Source: Phosphitispora fastidiosa (GTDB taxonomy: Bacteria; Bacillota; Thermincolia; Thermincolales; UBA2595). From it: a DNA stretch of 64,000 nt. The position numbers and the translations under genes were made by a program. The notes under the pieces are model-generated. The model was given only the letters and a program-made list of their open reading frames with translations, was not told the origin of the DNA and searched no databases. Shown here piece by piece: positions 26,483-35,905 of the stretch (its first letter is position 1; each line of letters begins with the position of its first letter). Location: assembly GCF_019008365.1 (NCBI RefSeq), contig NZ_JAHHUL010000005.1, forward strand, positions 1-64,000, in the 5' to 3' direction.

Positions 26483-27150
26483 GTCAATCTCTCCATTTCC
26501 TTTTTCAGCAGTTTCAGCTCTTCATTAAGCTTCACCTGTTTATTAAACTGTTTTTCTGAGTTGACTTTGTTTTCTACGGCTGCAATCTGCTTTAGCAGCT
26601 TTTGCCGCTTTTCATCACGCTCGACAGCATCTCTTAAGCTTGCTTTCGCTCCGGACACGGATTCTCCTACAGAAGTCAGCCGTGATCCGGCTATCTGTCG
26701 TATGAAATTATCGTAAATTGAGTCAATGTTCAGTCCATCCAGCCGGAGAGGAAGTTTATCAAAGGGCAGCCACTCGGTATGATAATAGGTGTTGACCTTG
26801 AATGTATCCGCTTTAGCAGGGCTGGGTTCCTTATACCCAATCCATGCCTGATATTCACCGCCATATTCCATCAGATAGAGAATGTGGTACGGTATCTCTT
26901 TGTCAATCAACTGTAAAACTCGTATATCAAGGCTTGGCTGATTCAGCTTTATCTCAAAGACTTCCAGCTCAGTCACATTTTCGCCTGGTCCTACATTTAA
27001 TGTGCCGGTCGCCAGCTTGTTTTTCCAATAGATAGCGGAAATTTGCTCGACAAATGCCCGATTCAGTTCCGGCGTGACAGAAAGGTTATCATAAAATTTC
27101 TGCTTCGGTATTCGCTTGTTATATTCAGTCGATTGTGGCAATGATAGCAT
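26479..27150 (-). CDS. DUF4391 domain protein
   Basis: 223 residues from ATG 27150, which has GGAG seven nt upstream; the frame is open to a TTG at 27168. N-terminal LSLPQSTEYNKRIPKQKFY and the central LDIRVLQLIDKEIPYHILY and YHTEWLP blocks fit DUF4391. The last 40 residues form a lysine-rich coiled coil. Function unknown. Members tend to lie beside helicases of restriction loci. It starts 20 nt after the helicase stop. Confidence 0.75.
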   Translation of the reverse strand: MLSLPQSTEYNKRIPKQKFYDNLSVTPELNRAFVEQISAIYWKNKLATGTLNVGPGENVTELEVFEIKLNQPSLDIRVLQLIDKEIPYHILYLMEYGGEYQAWIGYKEPSPAKADTFKVNTYYHTEWLPFDKLPLRLDGLNIDSIYDNFIRQIAGSRLTSVGESVSGAKASLRDAVERDEKRQKLLKQIAAVENKVNSEKQFNKQVKLNEELKLLKKEMERLT

Positions 27151-27169
27151 TTGCCTGCTCCTTTCCAAA

Positions 27170-30100
27170 TTATTTTACAACCAGGAAACAAATCAGCTCA
27201 AAATCATCCAAGCCAGTCACTTCTGACAACAAAGCCGAAGTGCCGCCGCTGCGGAACAAGCTGTCAATGTCGCCTGCTTCTTTTACGTCAATAATGGACT
27301 TGACAGCGTCACCTAAGAGTTCGGAATACTTATGCATATCCTTTCCGTCTTTGGTTTCTTTGTTGAAGTCTTTGCAGAGTTCATCGTCCGGCTCCACCTT
27401 GCTCTTGCAGAGAAATCGCATTTTATCCAGCAATTCCTTCGGTGAAAGGTGATCATAGATAACATCGCCTTCATTTGATATGTAAACCATATAAAACGGG
27501 TGCAATCTGTTCTGGTTGTCGATGTTCACACCGCCGTTGATGTTTTTTAACACATAGATTACTCCGGCAGGAGCGTCTTCCGCTGCCGGAACGATAGCGT
27601 GCATACCAAATGGGGTCTTGTCCAAATCAGGATTGTTTTTAATGTAGTCCAGCAAATCCAGTCTGAATTCATTGAGTCCCAAATCCATAATGGAAATACT
27701 GCTGGACATATCCTCAATGTCAACAACTTCTTCCTGCAAGCGTTTGAGCTGCTGTTTGCGGTATTCCAAATCTCCCTGTTCCTCGGCATTGAGAGGGTCA
27801 TCATCCCCTGTGGAGGTCATCACCGAGATTTTCATCCGAATTTCCACTCGGCTTTTTAGGTTTATGTATTCGTCAAGCGACAAGTCAGGCCAGAAGTTTA
27901 CAAGCTGGATATAGTTGTTACGGCTTCCGATGCGGTCGATACGTCCGAAGCGCTGTATGATACGCACAGGGTTCCAATGAATGTCATAGTTTATCAAATA
28001 GTCGCAGTCCTGCAAATTCTGACCTTCGGAGATGCAATCGGTAGCAATTAGAATATCAATGCTGTCATTCGAATCCGGCATGAGCAACGCCTTATCCTTT
28101 GAGACAGGTGAAAAACAGGTCAAGACATTATTCAGAGTGACCCTAAACTTTGGAATGGTGGTTTTGCCATCCACAGAACCGGTTATCATTGCGGTGTCCA
28201 GCCCGAAGTCGCTTTTAATGAACTTGCTCACATTGCTGTACAAGTATTCGGCGGTGTCCGAAAATGCGGTGAATATCAAAACTTTCTTGTTGTTGTCATT
28301 AATGGGCTGCTCCAGTTTCTTTGCAAGGATTTCAAACAGGGTCTGGAGCTTTGTATCATGTTCCGGTGTAATGTCGTCAATCATCAAAGTCAATAGTTCC
28401 AAGGTATCAGCGTCCTGTACCAACTCATCCCGCCAGCTCTTATAGTCCATATCTACAAGATCGATTTTTACCTTTTTGCCAACTGAGAAAAAGTCGGTGT
28501 TCTGGTCATCTAGATCCAAGTCTGTGCTCTCGGTGATGTCAACCATATCAAGCAAAGTCGTGCCGTTATTTTCGAATTCATCAATGCTTTCAATGGTTTT
28601 TTCAATGAATTGTTTCATGCGCGAAAGAGTAAGACTGAATGAGTAAACCGAACTTTCCAGACGCTTCAGGAGATTTATGCTCATCAATCGTCTAATACCT
28701 TGTTCACGCCCGACTTGCGTAAGGCCTGCACCTTTATTGCGGGTCATATCCATATACTTGTCCATCTTACTGGGGAAGATATAGTTTGATGGAATATATA
28801 CTGCCAGGTTGAGCTGCATCAGACACTCATATATTTGATTATAGTTAATGGCAGAGCCTAAATCCGTTAAACAAGGATAAAGGGAAATGGGTTTGAGTCT
28901 TTCAGGGAACTTGCCAATTTCCTCTGTATTATAGTATTTTTCAATATGCTTTCTTGAACGGGCTATAGTTACGTTGTCCAGTACCTCAAAAAAATCAAAG
29001 TCCAGCATTTTTAGCAGTTTAGCTGTCTTTTGATCAGCCAGGTCAAGTTTGCTCCACATATTGAAGACTTTTTGTGCGTTTCTGAATATTTCATCGATAG
29101 GCTTAGCTGTGTTCAGTTTATCATTTATGAGCTTTGCGTTGCCCTCGTAAGCAAGAGCCAGCTGATTTTTGAGGTCATTGAACCTGTTATTTACGGGAGT
29201 TGCAGAAAGCATAAGCACCTTTGTCTTCACTCCGGCACGAACCACTTTATTGAGCAGTTTCAAGTAACGATTTTCTTTTTCGCCATCTTCACCTGAAAAT
29301 TGACCGCCATTACGGAAATTATGTGATTCGTCAATAACAACCAGATCATAATTTCCCCAATTCAAACGGTCTAAATCCAAGGCGTTTGATTTTCCATAAC
29401 TGCGCGAGAGATCCGTATGATAGAGCACATCATAATTAAGCCTGTCAGATGCAATAGGGTTATTCACATAATTCTCCTTATATGTATCCCAGTTGTCACC
29501 CAATTTCTTGGGGCATAGGACAAGGGCTGACTTATTTCTGTTTTCATAATATTTAATTACGGCAATAGAGGTAAATGTCTTACCCAGTCCAACACTGTCA
29601 GCAAGGATGCAGCCATGGTACTTCTCAAGTTTATTGATAATGGCAAGAGCAGCGTCTTTTTGGAAATCATATAGGAGATTCCAAATCTTGCTTTCCTTGA
29701 AGCCAGTCGCTTCATTGGGCAATACATCCTCGGAAATATCATCAAGAAACTCATTGAAGATGTTATACAAGGTCACAAAATATATGAAATTAGCGGAATT
29801 TTCATTGTAAGCAACAGTGATATTTTCAATTACCTCATCCGTGACTTCCTGCAATTTATCGATATCACTCCAAAGATTATCAAACAGACGGATAAATTCC
29901 TGACTTAAAGGGGACTCCAGTTTTGTTACCATGTTATAGCTGTTGTTTCCACGCTCGCAGCCTATATCAACTGTCGTAAAGCCGCCCAGCGGCATATAGG
30001 TTATCGCACTGCCGCTTGAAGTGATGTTAAGAAAACCGCCCATGTTCTCATTAGTAACATTAGACTTAAATATTGCCTTTTTACGTATCCATTCTGCACA

Positions 30101-30409
30101 TTCCCTGGCAACGGCTTTTTGTGTCAGTTCGTTTCGAAGCTTGACTTCAAATTCTGTTCCGTAAAGGCTTCTTTCACGGGATAAACGTGGTATGTAAAAT
30201 TCACGCTTTTCTTTCTTGGCTTTCTCCGTTGTGAACGTAGGGGATGTGAAGATGAAGCGAAGCTCGTCAAGCCCTTCCAGTTGTTCTTTGAGCTCCTGAA
30301 AAGCATAGATAGAAAAACAAGCCGCGGCAATAGATAAGCAGCTATTCTTTTTGAGTTCCACTTCCAAATCATCTTTTACGATTTTCGAGATATTATCAAA
30401 AACTTGCAT
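27170..30409 (-). CDS. SF2/SNF2-type helicase of the restriction island
   Basis: 1079 residues. An N-terminal region of about 230 residues, similar in layout to the PLD-like domain found in such helicases (I see no clear HKD motif), precedes a full SF2 core: Walker A ADSVGLGKT (about 270-278), motif II DESH (360-363), motif III LSATP, and C-terminal motifs SEGQNLQ and QRFGRIDRIGS. ATG 30409 behind AGGAGTG. First gene of the operon. Likely moves along DNA or remodels it in the defence reaction. Confidence 0.85.
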   Translation of the reverse strand: MQVFDNISKIVKDDLEVELKKNSCLSIAAACFSIYAFQELKEQLEGLDELRFIFTSPTFTTEKAKKEKREFYIPRLSRERSLYGTEFEVKLRNELTQKAVARECAEWIRKKAIFKSNVTNENMGGFLNITSSGSAITYMPLGGFTTVDIGCERGNNSYNMVTKLESPLSQEFIRLFDNLWSDIDKLQEVTDEVIENITVAYNENSANFIYFVTLYNIFNEFLDDISEDVLPNEATGFKESKIWNLLYDFQKDAALAIINKLEKYHGCILADSVGLGKTFTSIAVIKYYENRNKSALVLCPKKLGDNWDTYKENYVNNPIASDRLNYDVLYHTDLSRSYGKSNALDLDRLNWGNYDLVVIDESHNFRNGGQFSGEDGEKENRYLKLLNKVVRAGVKTKVLMLSATPVNNRFNDLKNQLALAYEGNAKLINDKLNTAKPIDEIFRNAQKVFNMWSKLDLADQKTAKLLKMLDFDFFEVLDNVTIARSRKHIEKYYNTEEIGKFPERLKPISLYPCLTDLGSAINYNQIYECLMQLNLAVYIPSNYIFPSKMDKYMDMTRNKGAGLTQVGREQGIRRLMSINLLKRLESSVYSFSLTLSRMKQFIEKTIESIDEFENNGTTLLDMVDITESTDLDLDDQNTDFFSVGKKVKIDLVDMDYKSWRDELVQDADTLELLTLMIDDITPEHDTKLQTLFEILAKKLEQPINDNNKKVLIFTAFSDTAEYLYSNVSKFIKSDFGLDTAMITGSVDGKTTIPKFRVTLNNVLTCFSPVSKDKALLMPDSNDSIDILIATDCISEGQNLQDCDYLINYDIHWNPVRIIQRFGRIDRIGSRNNYIQLVNFWPDLSLDEYINLKSRVEIRMKISVMTSTGDDDPLNAEEQGDLEYRKQQLKRLQEEVVDIEDMSSSISIMDLGLNEFRLDLLDYIKNNPDLDKTPFGMHAIVPAAEDAPAGVIYVLKNINGGVNIDNQNRLHPFYMVYISNEGDVIYDHLSPKELLDKMRFLCKSKVEPDDELCKDFNKETKDGKDMHKYSELLGDAVKSIIDVKEAGDIDSLFRSGGTSALLSEVTGLDDFELICFLVVK

Positions 30410-30675
30410 TATGGTTACACTCCTGATCTAAGTGTAAATTTACTTTGTTTCTTATAAACGTTTAACTTGCACTTTATTCATCTTTCGACATTCTTTTTTA
30501 TTTTCCCTGTAACCTTTGTCTGTAATTGCTCGCAATGTTTCGATATTATTCGTATTTGCTTAAGGGCTCTCTCCTTCAATATGAAAAACAGGTTCGGCAA
30601 CAGCGTGCCAAACCCTTAAAATAATTCTGTTTGTGTGGCATCTTACAAAAATCATGGTGTCTGGTTTTGCAAATG
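30410..30675. other. AT-rich intergenic region upstream of the restriction operon
   Basis: 266 nt with no gene. It must hold the promoter of the helicase-led operon; TATAAG (30451-30456, minus strand) is the best -10 candidate but has no good -35. A small palindrome GTAAATTTAC (30433-30442) could be an operator. No attachment site or tRNA fragment was seen. Confidence 0.35.
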
Positions 30676-30709
30676 CAAAAAAGCCCGTCACTCTATAAAT
30701 GACGGGCGC
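30676..30709 (-). terminator. Terminator of the tRNA operon
   Basis: Minus-strand stem GCCCGTCA/TGACGGGC with a short AT loop followed by TTTTTT, 13 nt after tRNA-Lys. Confidence 0.9.
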
Positions 30710-30721
30710 TAATCAACAATA

Positions 30722-30797
30722 TGGTGAGCCATGCTGGGCTCGAACCAGCGACACCCTGATTAAAAGTCAGGTGCTCTACCAACTGAGCTAATGGCTC
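30722..30797 (-). tRNA. tRNA-Lys (TTT)
   Basis: 76 nt with encoded CCA. Acceptor GAGCCAT/ATGGCTC, anticodon loop CTTTTAA giving TTT, T arm GCTGGTTCGAGCCCAGC. Last tRNA of the six-gene operon. Confidence 0.97.
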
Positions 30798-30801
30798 AAA
30801 A

Positions 30802-30877
30802 TGGCTGGGGCGGCAGGACTCGAACCTACGAATGGCGGAGTCAAAGTCCGCTGCCTTACCAGCTTGGCTACGCCCCA
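30802..30877 (-). tRNA. tRNA-Gln (TTG)
   Basis: 76 nt with encoded CCA. Acceptor TGGGGCG/CGCCCCA, anticodon loop CTTTGAC giving TTG, T loop TTCGAGT. Confidence 0.97.
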
Positions 30878-30905
30878 ATACACATTATGATGAATGTTGG
30901 ATTTA

Positions 30906-30982
30906 TGGGGTGGCTGATGGGATTCGAACCCACGAGTGCAGGAGCCACAATCCTGTGTCTTAACCTCTTGACTACAGCCACC
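30906..30982 (-). tRNA. tRNA-His (GTG)
   Basis: 77 nt including the extra 5' G typical of tRNA-His and an encoded CCA. Acceptor GTGGCTG/CAGCCAC, anticodon loop TTGTGGC giving GTG, discriminator C. Confidence 0.97.
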
Positions 30983-31017
30983 ATGAAAATAAATATTAGC
31001 ATTTATCCAATAACTAA

Positions 31018-31093
31018 TGGCGCGCCTAGGAGGACTCGAACCTCCGGCACACGGATTAGAAGTCCGTTGCTCTATCCACTGAGCTATAGGCGC
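31018..31093 (-). tRNA. tRNA-Arg (TCT)
   Basis: 76 nt with encoded CCA. Acceptor GCGCCTA/TAGGCGC, anticodon loop CTTCTAA giving TCT, T arm GGAGGTTCGAGTCCTCC. Confidence 0.97.
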
Positions 31094-31102
31094 TCAAATA
31101 AG

Positions 31103-31176
31103 TGGAGCGGGTGATGGGAATCGAACCCACACGACTAGCTTGGAAGGCTAGGGCTCTACCATTGAGCTACACCCGC
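31103..31176 (-). tRNA. tRNA-Gly (TCC)
   Basis: 74 nt with encoded CCA. Acceptor GCGGGTG/CACCCGC, anticodon loop CTTCCAA giving TCC. Complements the GCC isoacceptor at 11880. Confidence 0.97.
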
Positions 31177-31242
31177 ATGTAATATGTCTACCATTAAACA
31201 TATTATCCCTCTCCGGACCCTGCCTATTACTCAGGAAATTAA

Positions 31243-31319
31243 TGGTCGGGATGGAGGGATTTGAACCCCCGACCCCTTGCTCCCAAGGCAAGTGCGCTAC
31301 CAAACTGCGCTACATCCCG
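31243..31319 (-). tRNA. tRNA-Pro (TGG)
   Basis: 77 nt with encoded CCA. Acceptor CGGGATG/CATCCCG, anticodon loop CTTGGGA giving TGG. First tRNA after the promoter. Confidence 0.97.
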
Positions 31320-31336
31320 TTAAACTGACAATGAAT

Positions 31337-31365
31337 AGTATAACTCAAAAAAGCATCATCGTCAA
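31337..31365 (-). promoter_or_regulatory. Promoter of the six-tRNA operon
   Basis: Minus strand TTGACG (31360-31365), exactly 17 nt, TATACT (31337-31342), 18 nt before tRNA-Pro. Near-consensus sigma-A promoter. Confidence 0.85.
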
Positions 31366-31573
31366 TACCTTTTTACATGCCTAATTTTACTGCAAATTTC
31401 ATTAATTTACATTAGGCTCTGACAGCTAAACCGGGTATTATTACAGTTTTTTTACTCAGGCAGTACCCTGACGGACATGTCCATTAGTACTGCTGCATTT
31501 AGCTGCCAAGCGGCGCAGGTCAGGTATTAGCATAACATAGTATACCACAAATCACTTACTAACTCAACAATCT

Positions 31574-32059
31574 TTATAATTGCCGCTTTAGTTCATAAAT
31601 ATACGGTGAGATTCCTTTTTTATCAATCGTAACTATAGCATAGGAATGGCTGCTGCCTCTCCGCGGAGCTGAGACACTGCCGGGATTTAAGAGACAGCCG
31701 TCGGGCAGGTGCGTTATTTCCGGGCAATGGGAATGGCCGTAAATGATGAGGTCGTATTTACCTTCCCTGAGCTTCTGGACCAGTTTTGTATTATCAATTT
31801 TGACTCCATACCTGTGGCCATGAGTCACCAGTATCTTATAACCCATGATATCCAGTTCCTCTTCGGCCGGGCCGGTAGCATGCCAGTCACAATTACCGGT
31901 AACCGCAACCACCTCGATTCCTGTTTCCCTGCTCATACTAACAGCATCACTGAAATGGTCCCCCGCATGAATTAACAGGTCCACTGCACCCATTTGTCTG
32001 ACAGCCTCGCGGAAAAAATCAGGCTTCCCATGAGTATCACTTACTACCCCAATCCGCAT
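31574..32059 (-). CDS. YfcE/MJ0936-type metallophosphoesterase
   Basis: 161 residues. Calcineurin-like phosphodiesterase of the small YfcE group, acting on phosphodiesters in the cytoplasm; the natural substrate is not established. Metal ligands are in VVSDTHGK (residues 5-12), HAGDHFSD, TGNCDWH, VTHGHRYG and YGHSHCP; NPGSVSAPR closes the active site. It overlaps the 3' end of the RdgB gene by 16 nt, the same arrangement as ysnB-ysnA in B. subtilis. Confidence 0.92.
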   Translation of the reverse strand: MRIGVVSDTHGKPDFFREAVRQMGAVDLLIHAGDHFSDAVSMSRETGIEVVAVTGNCDWHATGPAEEELDIMGYKILVTHGHRYGVKIDNTKLVQKLREGKYDLIIYGHSHCPEITHLPDGCLLNPGSVSAPRRGSSHSYAIVTIDKKGISPYIYELKRQL

Positions 32060-32670
32060 TGTTCCATCTCAACCCTTTCAATCACTCCGGCAAGAACGCT
32101 CTCCGCCTTGGCCAGGGCTTTCCCCCGGTGGCTGATGCGGTTCTTTATGTCCGGTTCCAGTTGGGCAAAGGTTTTCTCATACTCAGGAAGAAAAAACAGG
32201 GGATCATAGCCAAAACCCTGGTCACCCCTCATCTCCCATGCCACCACACCTTCACAGATACCTTCGGCAGTATATGTCTCGCCACAGGGTGTGGCCACAG
32301 CAATGACACACCTGAACCTGGCAATACGCTGTTGGTCAGGGACATCCTTCATCAGGGACAATAACTTCAGGTTATTATCAAGGTCATTTTTCCCTTCTCC
32401 GGCAAACCGTGCTGAGTATATGCCGGGAGCGCCTTCAAGAAAATCCACTTCCAGGCCGGAATCATCAGCAACTGCTATGAGTCCGGTAGCCTCGGCAACT
32501 GTTTTGGCTTTTTTCAGGGCATTTTCCGCAAATGTAACGCCATCCTCGACAATCTCCCCGATATCCGGGAAATCCCTAAGGGAAAGGACTTGAATATCCT
32601 GACTGCCAAGTATCTCTTTTAACTCCCTGACCTTACCCTGGTTACCGGTGGCCAGTATTATTCTTTTCAT
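32044..32670 (-). CDS. rdgB: XTP/dITP diphosphatase (RdgB/HAM1 family)
   Basis: 208 residues. Removes non-canonical purine triphosphates (XTP, ITP, dITP) from the nucleotide pool. Family signatures visible: [15 protein letters not shown] at the start, [21 protein letters not shown] in two parts (about 70-90), [16 protein letters not shown] and SHRGKA. It overlaps RNase PH by 29 nt and the phosphodiesterase by 16 nt, giving a tightly coupled rph-rdgB-yfcE operon. Confidence 0.96.
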   Translation of the reverse strand: MKRIILATGNQGKVRELKEILGSQDIQVLSLRDFPDIGEIVEDGVTFAENALKKAKTVAEATGLIAVADDSGLEVDFLEGAPGIYSARFAGEGKNDLDNNLKLLSLMKDVPDQQRIARFRCVIAVATPCGETYTAEGICEGVVAWEMRGDQGFGYDPLFFLPEYEKTFAQLEPDIKNRISHRGKALAKAESVLAGVIERVEMEQCGLG

Positions 32671-33430
32671 ATTCTTGCTCCTTCTTCCGCTCTGTTAACA
32701 ACATTTCTCCCAGGTCCCCCAGAGCCTGTTTTTGGATACTCACCAATTCCGCGATGCCTTTACGGGCGGCCTCCATGAGTGCTTCAAATTCAGCCGTTGT
32801 GAAGGGAGCCCCCTCAGCGGTTCCCTGAACCTCAACAAATTTACCTGTATCAGTCATAACTACATTCATATCCACCTGGGCTTTACTGTCTTCACTATAT
32901 GCCAGGTCCAGCAGTATCCCGTCCTGTACCTTGCCCACACTGACTGCAGCCAAATATTCCCTCACAGGAAACCTCCCAATGCTCTTCTGACCAACCAGCT
33001 TGCCCAAAGCATCAACAAGGGCCACAAAGGCTCCGGTTATAGAAGCCGTCCTGGTCCCCCCATCTGCCTGGATAACATCACAGTCAATAAACACGGTTCT
33101 TTCCCCCAGAGCCTCAAGGTCCACCACAGACCTCAGGGCACGTCCCACCAGACGCTGGATCTCATGAGTGCGCCCACTGACCTTCCCTTTGGAGGACTCC
33201 CTGATAATGCGGACCGGAGCCGACCTGGGCAGCATAGAATACTCTGCAGTCACCCATCCCCTGCCCTCGCCTTTCATAAAAGGCGGTACTTTTTCCTCTA
33301 CTGTGGCAGTACAGATCACCTTTGTCTCGCCAACCTCAATCAATACCGAGCCTTCAGCATATTTCGTGAAATTCCTGGTTATCTTTACCGGCCGCATCTC
33401 ATCTGCGGACCTGCCATCTATTCTGGTCAT
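32642..33430 (-). CDS. rph: Ribonuclease PH
   Basis: 262 residues. Phosphorolytic 3'-5' exoribonuclease that trims tRNA 3' ends. Recognisable blocks: [52 protein letters not shown] (in parts) and [13 protein letters not shown]. First gene of the rph-rdgB-phosphodiesterase operon; 34 nt separate it from the upstream hydrolase gene. Confidence 0.97.
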   Translation of the reverse strand: MTRIDGRSADEMRPVKITRNFTKYAEGSVLIEVGETKVICTATVEEKVPPFMKGEGRGWVTAEYSMLPRSAPVRIIRESSKGKVSGRTHEIQRLVGRALRSVVDLEALGERTVFIDCDVIQADGGTRTASITGAFVALVDALGKLVGQKSIGRFPVREYLAAVSVGKVQDGILLDLAYSEDSKAQVDMNVVMTDTGKFVEVQGTAEGAPFTTAEFEALMEAARKGIAELVSIQKQALGDLGEMLLTERKKEQEYEKNNTGHR

Positions 33431-33464
33431 TTTCAGGCCTCCTGATCATTTAATTTGTAATTAT

Positions 33465-34274
33465 TTATACCTTCTTACAGCCTGGGGCATGCAGTAAAGC
33501 AAAAGGTTCAACCTGTATCTGCAGACCTTCAACGGCAGCTGTCACTGCTCCCCCAAAACCATTTTCAGCCTCTTTAATAATTGTATCCAGACTGTATTCC
33601 GGCCAGAAGTGGGTAATCACCAACTGTCCGGCCCCGGCCTCACGTGCCAGTTCCCCCGCCTGTTTTGCAGTTAAATGCCCGACAGAGGTATACTCCCTGT
33701 CCTTCTCAATAACGCTGGCCTCACAGAGAGCGAGGTCCACTCCTGCTGCTGCACCGGGCAGATGCGCACACCATTTGGTATCTGCGGAATAGAATAGCCT
33801 GCCCTCACCCGAAATAACCATGGCAAAGGTCTTCAGAGGGTGATCGGCTTGGATGAAGCTGATACTGACTTCACCGATAACCGCCTGAAAAACCTCCAGG
33901 CTATTATGCCGTACCTGCGGCAGAGCTTCCACAGGTCTAATGTCAAAGGCGTCTGTAAAGCGGCTGATTTCCCCAAAAGCCTTTTCCGGTTCCCCCGGCA
34001 GGTACAGGGGCAGGGGACCCATAGAGGAGTCAGTCCTCCTGGCTCCGCTAACAGCATGCCTCAGGCAAAATAAATCCATGTAATGGTCGGGATGGAGGTG
34101 GGAAACCACTACTGCATCAAGAGAGCGGAAATCAATATATTTCTGGAGATTACTCATTACTCCGTTGCCACACTCGATGAGAATATTTTGGCTGCCGGCC
34201 TGAACCAGGTAGCCGGAACAAGCCCCCCCGGCCCTGGGATATGGAGCCCAGCATCCAAGTACCGTTAGTTTCAT
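33465..34274 (-). CDS. MBL-fold metallohydrolase (RNase Z-like)
   Basis: 269 residues. Metallo-beta-lactamase fold of the YhfI/RNase Z-like group. Zinc ligands: HLHPDHYMD (about 60-68), the Asp in FYSADTKW and the His in TAKQAGELAREAG-VITHFWP. It lacks the long exosite arm of true RNase Z. ATG 34274 has AAGGAG six nt upstream. Substrate unknown. It may be cotranscribed with rph downstream and the activase upstream. Confidence 0.85.
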   Translation of the reverse strand: MKLTVLGCWAPYPRAGGACSGYLVQAGSQNILIECGNGVMSNLQKYIDFRSLDAVVVSHLHPDHYMDLFCLRHAVSGARRTDSSMGPLPLYLPGEPEKAFGEISRFTDAFDIRPVEALPQVRHNSLEVFQAVIGEVSISFIQADHPLKTFAMVISGEGRLFYSADTKWCAHLPGAAAGVDLALCEASVIEKDREYTSVGHLTAKQAGELAREAGAGQLVITHFWPEYSLDTIIKEAENGFGGAVTAAVEGLQIQVEPFALLHAPGCKKV

Positions 34275-34322
34275 CACAAACTCCTTTTCAGGTAAACTTT
34301 CTTGGTAACATTCGGTAATCTG

Positions 34323-35111
34323 TTAGTGTTCCGCAAGCAGTCCGGCATGCACACAGCAGCCGATAGCGCCATTGTGCTGAGGGTATTCCGGGACAATAAC
34401 TTCAAGCCCCAGCTCCTCACTCAGAATTTCTTTCAATGCCTTATTATATGCAACCCCTCCGGTAAATACCAGTACCGGGCTGGCCAGCTGCAGAAGCATG
34501 GGTTTTATCCTTTTATATATAGCATAGTTTACACCGGCGCCCAGCTCTTCAATCGGGTAGCCCTCAATTATTTTCCCCACCAGTTCCGATTCCCCGAAAA
34601 TGGCACAGGTCGCTGCCAGGTCAACGGGGTTTTCCCTGAAGGCGCTTAATTCCCCAAGGCTTATTCCCAGGACTGCAGCCATGTTTTCCAGGTATCTTCC
34701 TGAACCGGCGGCACATTTATCGTTTGTCTGAAAATCAGCTAATTTCCCATTACGCACCATCACTACCTTTGTATCCTGCCCGCCAAGGTCAAGCAGGGTA
34801 AAGTTCTCCAGCCCTGTCTGCCATGCGGCTCCAAGAGCATGTGCCTTTATTTCGGGAATCTCCTCCCCACCCCTTATCATAATGGTGTTCCGGCCATAAC
34901 CGGTAGTAACCAGCCTGTCTCCGCCTCCGCTCTCCAGGTCCGGGACAGGCAGCCCCAAGGCGGAAAAGTCTACCACCAGCCGGTTTCCTTCTTTATGACC
35001 GTACTTTTTGTAAAACTCCACTGTATCAAATTCATACTTATCGAAAGTTTTCCCGTTGCGGAAAAAAACTATTTTAACCTGCCTGCTGCCAAGGTCAATT
35101 CCACAATACAT
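34323..35111 (-). CDS. 2-hydroxyacyl-CoA dehydratase activator ATPase
   Basis: 262 residues. Activator (archerase) of the HgdC/FldI/BadF-type: a homodimer with a shared [4Fe-4S] cluster that pumps an electron into a dehydratase using ATP. ASKHA phosphate motifs YCGIDLGSRQVK and LLDLGGQDTK are clear. The cluster cysteines are in DKCAAGSGR and ATCAIFGES. ATG 35111 with GGAG nine nt upstream. A dehydratase-like subunit is encoded about 4 kb upstream at 39071. Oxygen-sensitive by family. Confidence 0.88.
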   Translation of the reverse strand: MYCGIDLGSRQVKIVFFRNGKTFDKYEFDTVEFYKKYGHKEGNRLVVDFSALGLPVPDLESGGGDRLVTTGYGRNTIMIRGGEEIPEIKAHALGAAWQTGLENFTLLDLGGQDTKVVMVRNGKLADFQTNDKCAAGSGRYLENMAAVLGISLGELSAFRENPVDLAATCAIFGESELVGKIIEGYPIEELGAGVNYAIYKRIKPMLLQLASPVLVFTGGVAYNKALKEILSEELGLEVIVPEYPQHNGAIGCCVHAGLLAEH

Positions 35112-35143
35112 CAGATCAGCTCCGTTAGAAATCTCCACATATC

Positions 35144-35170
35144 AAAAAAGAGACCATCGCGGTCTCTTTT
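35144..35170 (-). terminator. Terminator of the ABC transporter operon
   Basis: AAAAGAGACC/GGTCTCTTTT around GCGAT, followed by T on either strand; placed after the permease gene and before the activase. Confidence 0.85.
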
Positions 35171-35239
35171 GGCGATGCCACTATTTTCAATTTTAGCACT
35201 GTTATGGAAATAGTTCAAGTTCCGGCAGATATGGAACCG

Positions 35240-35905
35240 TTAGAAATCTTTGGTTTCATATATCTTCAGGGAGATTAAGGCCGAAACAACCGTTAGCAGC
35301 ATTACCGCAGCCAATGCCGAGATCCCCGGAGCCCATGCAGGAAAATCCTGCAGGCGGGCAGCCAGCTGTTGTGCTGTGCCGTAATCCATGTTCTGCCTGT
35401 AATAACCCACCAGCGCACTCGGACCAAAAAACAGCGCCAGAAATAAAACCATATTGATCATCCTGGACAGAGCGTAACCAAACCGGAAATATAATGGATA
35501 GTAAAGGGATGCCAAAAGGGCAACCAATGATAACGCAAAAACAGTGTCATATAGGTTAAGATACCTGACGGAAAGCGGAATCCCGGCAGTGATAATGACT
35601 GCCCCCACTGTGCCGGCAATAATCAAGCCAAGAACAACAAAAACCGCTGCTGCCAGATATTTTGAGAGAACCACTGATCTCCTTTTAACAGGCAGGCTGT
35701 TGATTATTATTTCACTTTTATATTTATCATCATAGGCATTGGAAGTAACCACCATAATGTAAGCTATGGCAACAGTCCCCATAATATATACGGCCTCCCT
35801 GAAGACCTCATTGCTAAAAATCACAAAGAGAAACACACTGTACACCAGGGCAATCAGAAAACTCTTCTTCTGAATCAGGATGTCTTTCAGCACCAGATTA
35901 AGCAT
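35240..35905 (-). CDS. ABC-2 type transporter permease
   Basis: 221 residues with six membrane helices, the usual size of ABC-2 permeases of the YtrC/YtrD or bacitracin-export kind. ATG 35905 has GGGGGAG upstream and overlaps the ATPase gene by 8 nt. Forms the channel for the ATPase encoded just upstream. Substrate unknown; GntR-linked systems of this type often respond to cell-wall antibiotics. Confidence 0.85.
   Translation of the reverse strand: MLNLVLKDILIQKKSFLIALVYSVFLFVIFSNEVFREAVYIMGTVAIAYIMVVTSNAYDDKYKSEIIINSLPVKRRSVVLSKYLAAAVFVVLGLIIAGTVGAVIITAGIPLSVRYLNLYDTVFALSLVALLASLYYPLYFRFGYALSRMINMVLFLALFFGPSALVGYYRQNMDYGTAQQLAARLQDFPAWAPGISALAAVMLLTVVSALISLKIYETKDF

Noticed and set aside
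30410-30721. Attachment site for an integrated island at tRNA-Lys
   Set aside because: No duplicate of the tRNA 3' end was found on the left side of the accessory region and there is no integrase gene.
32732-33445. 237-codon plus-strand ORF opposite rph
   Set aside because: Antisense to a certain RNase PH gene; composition is that of a shadow frame.
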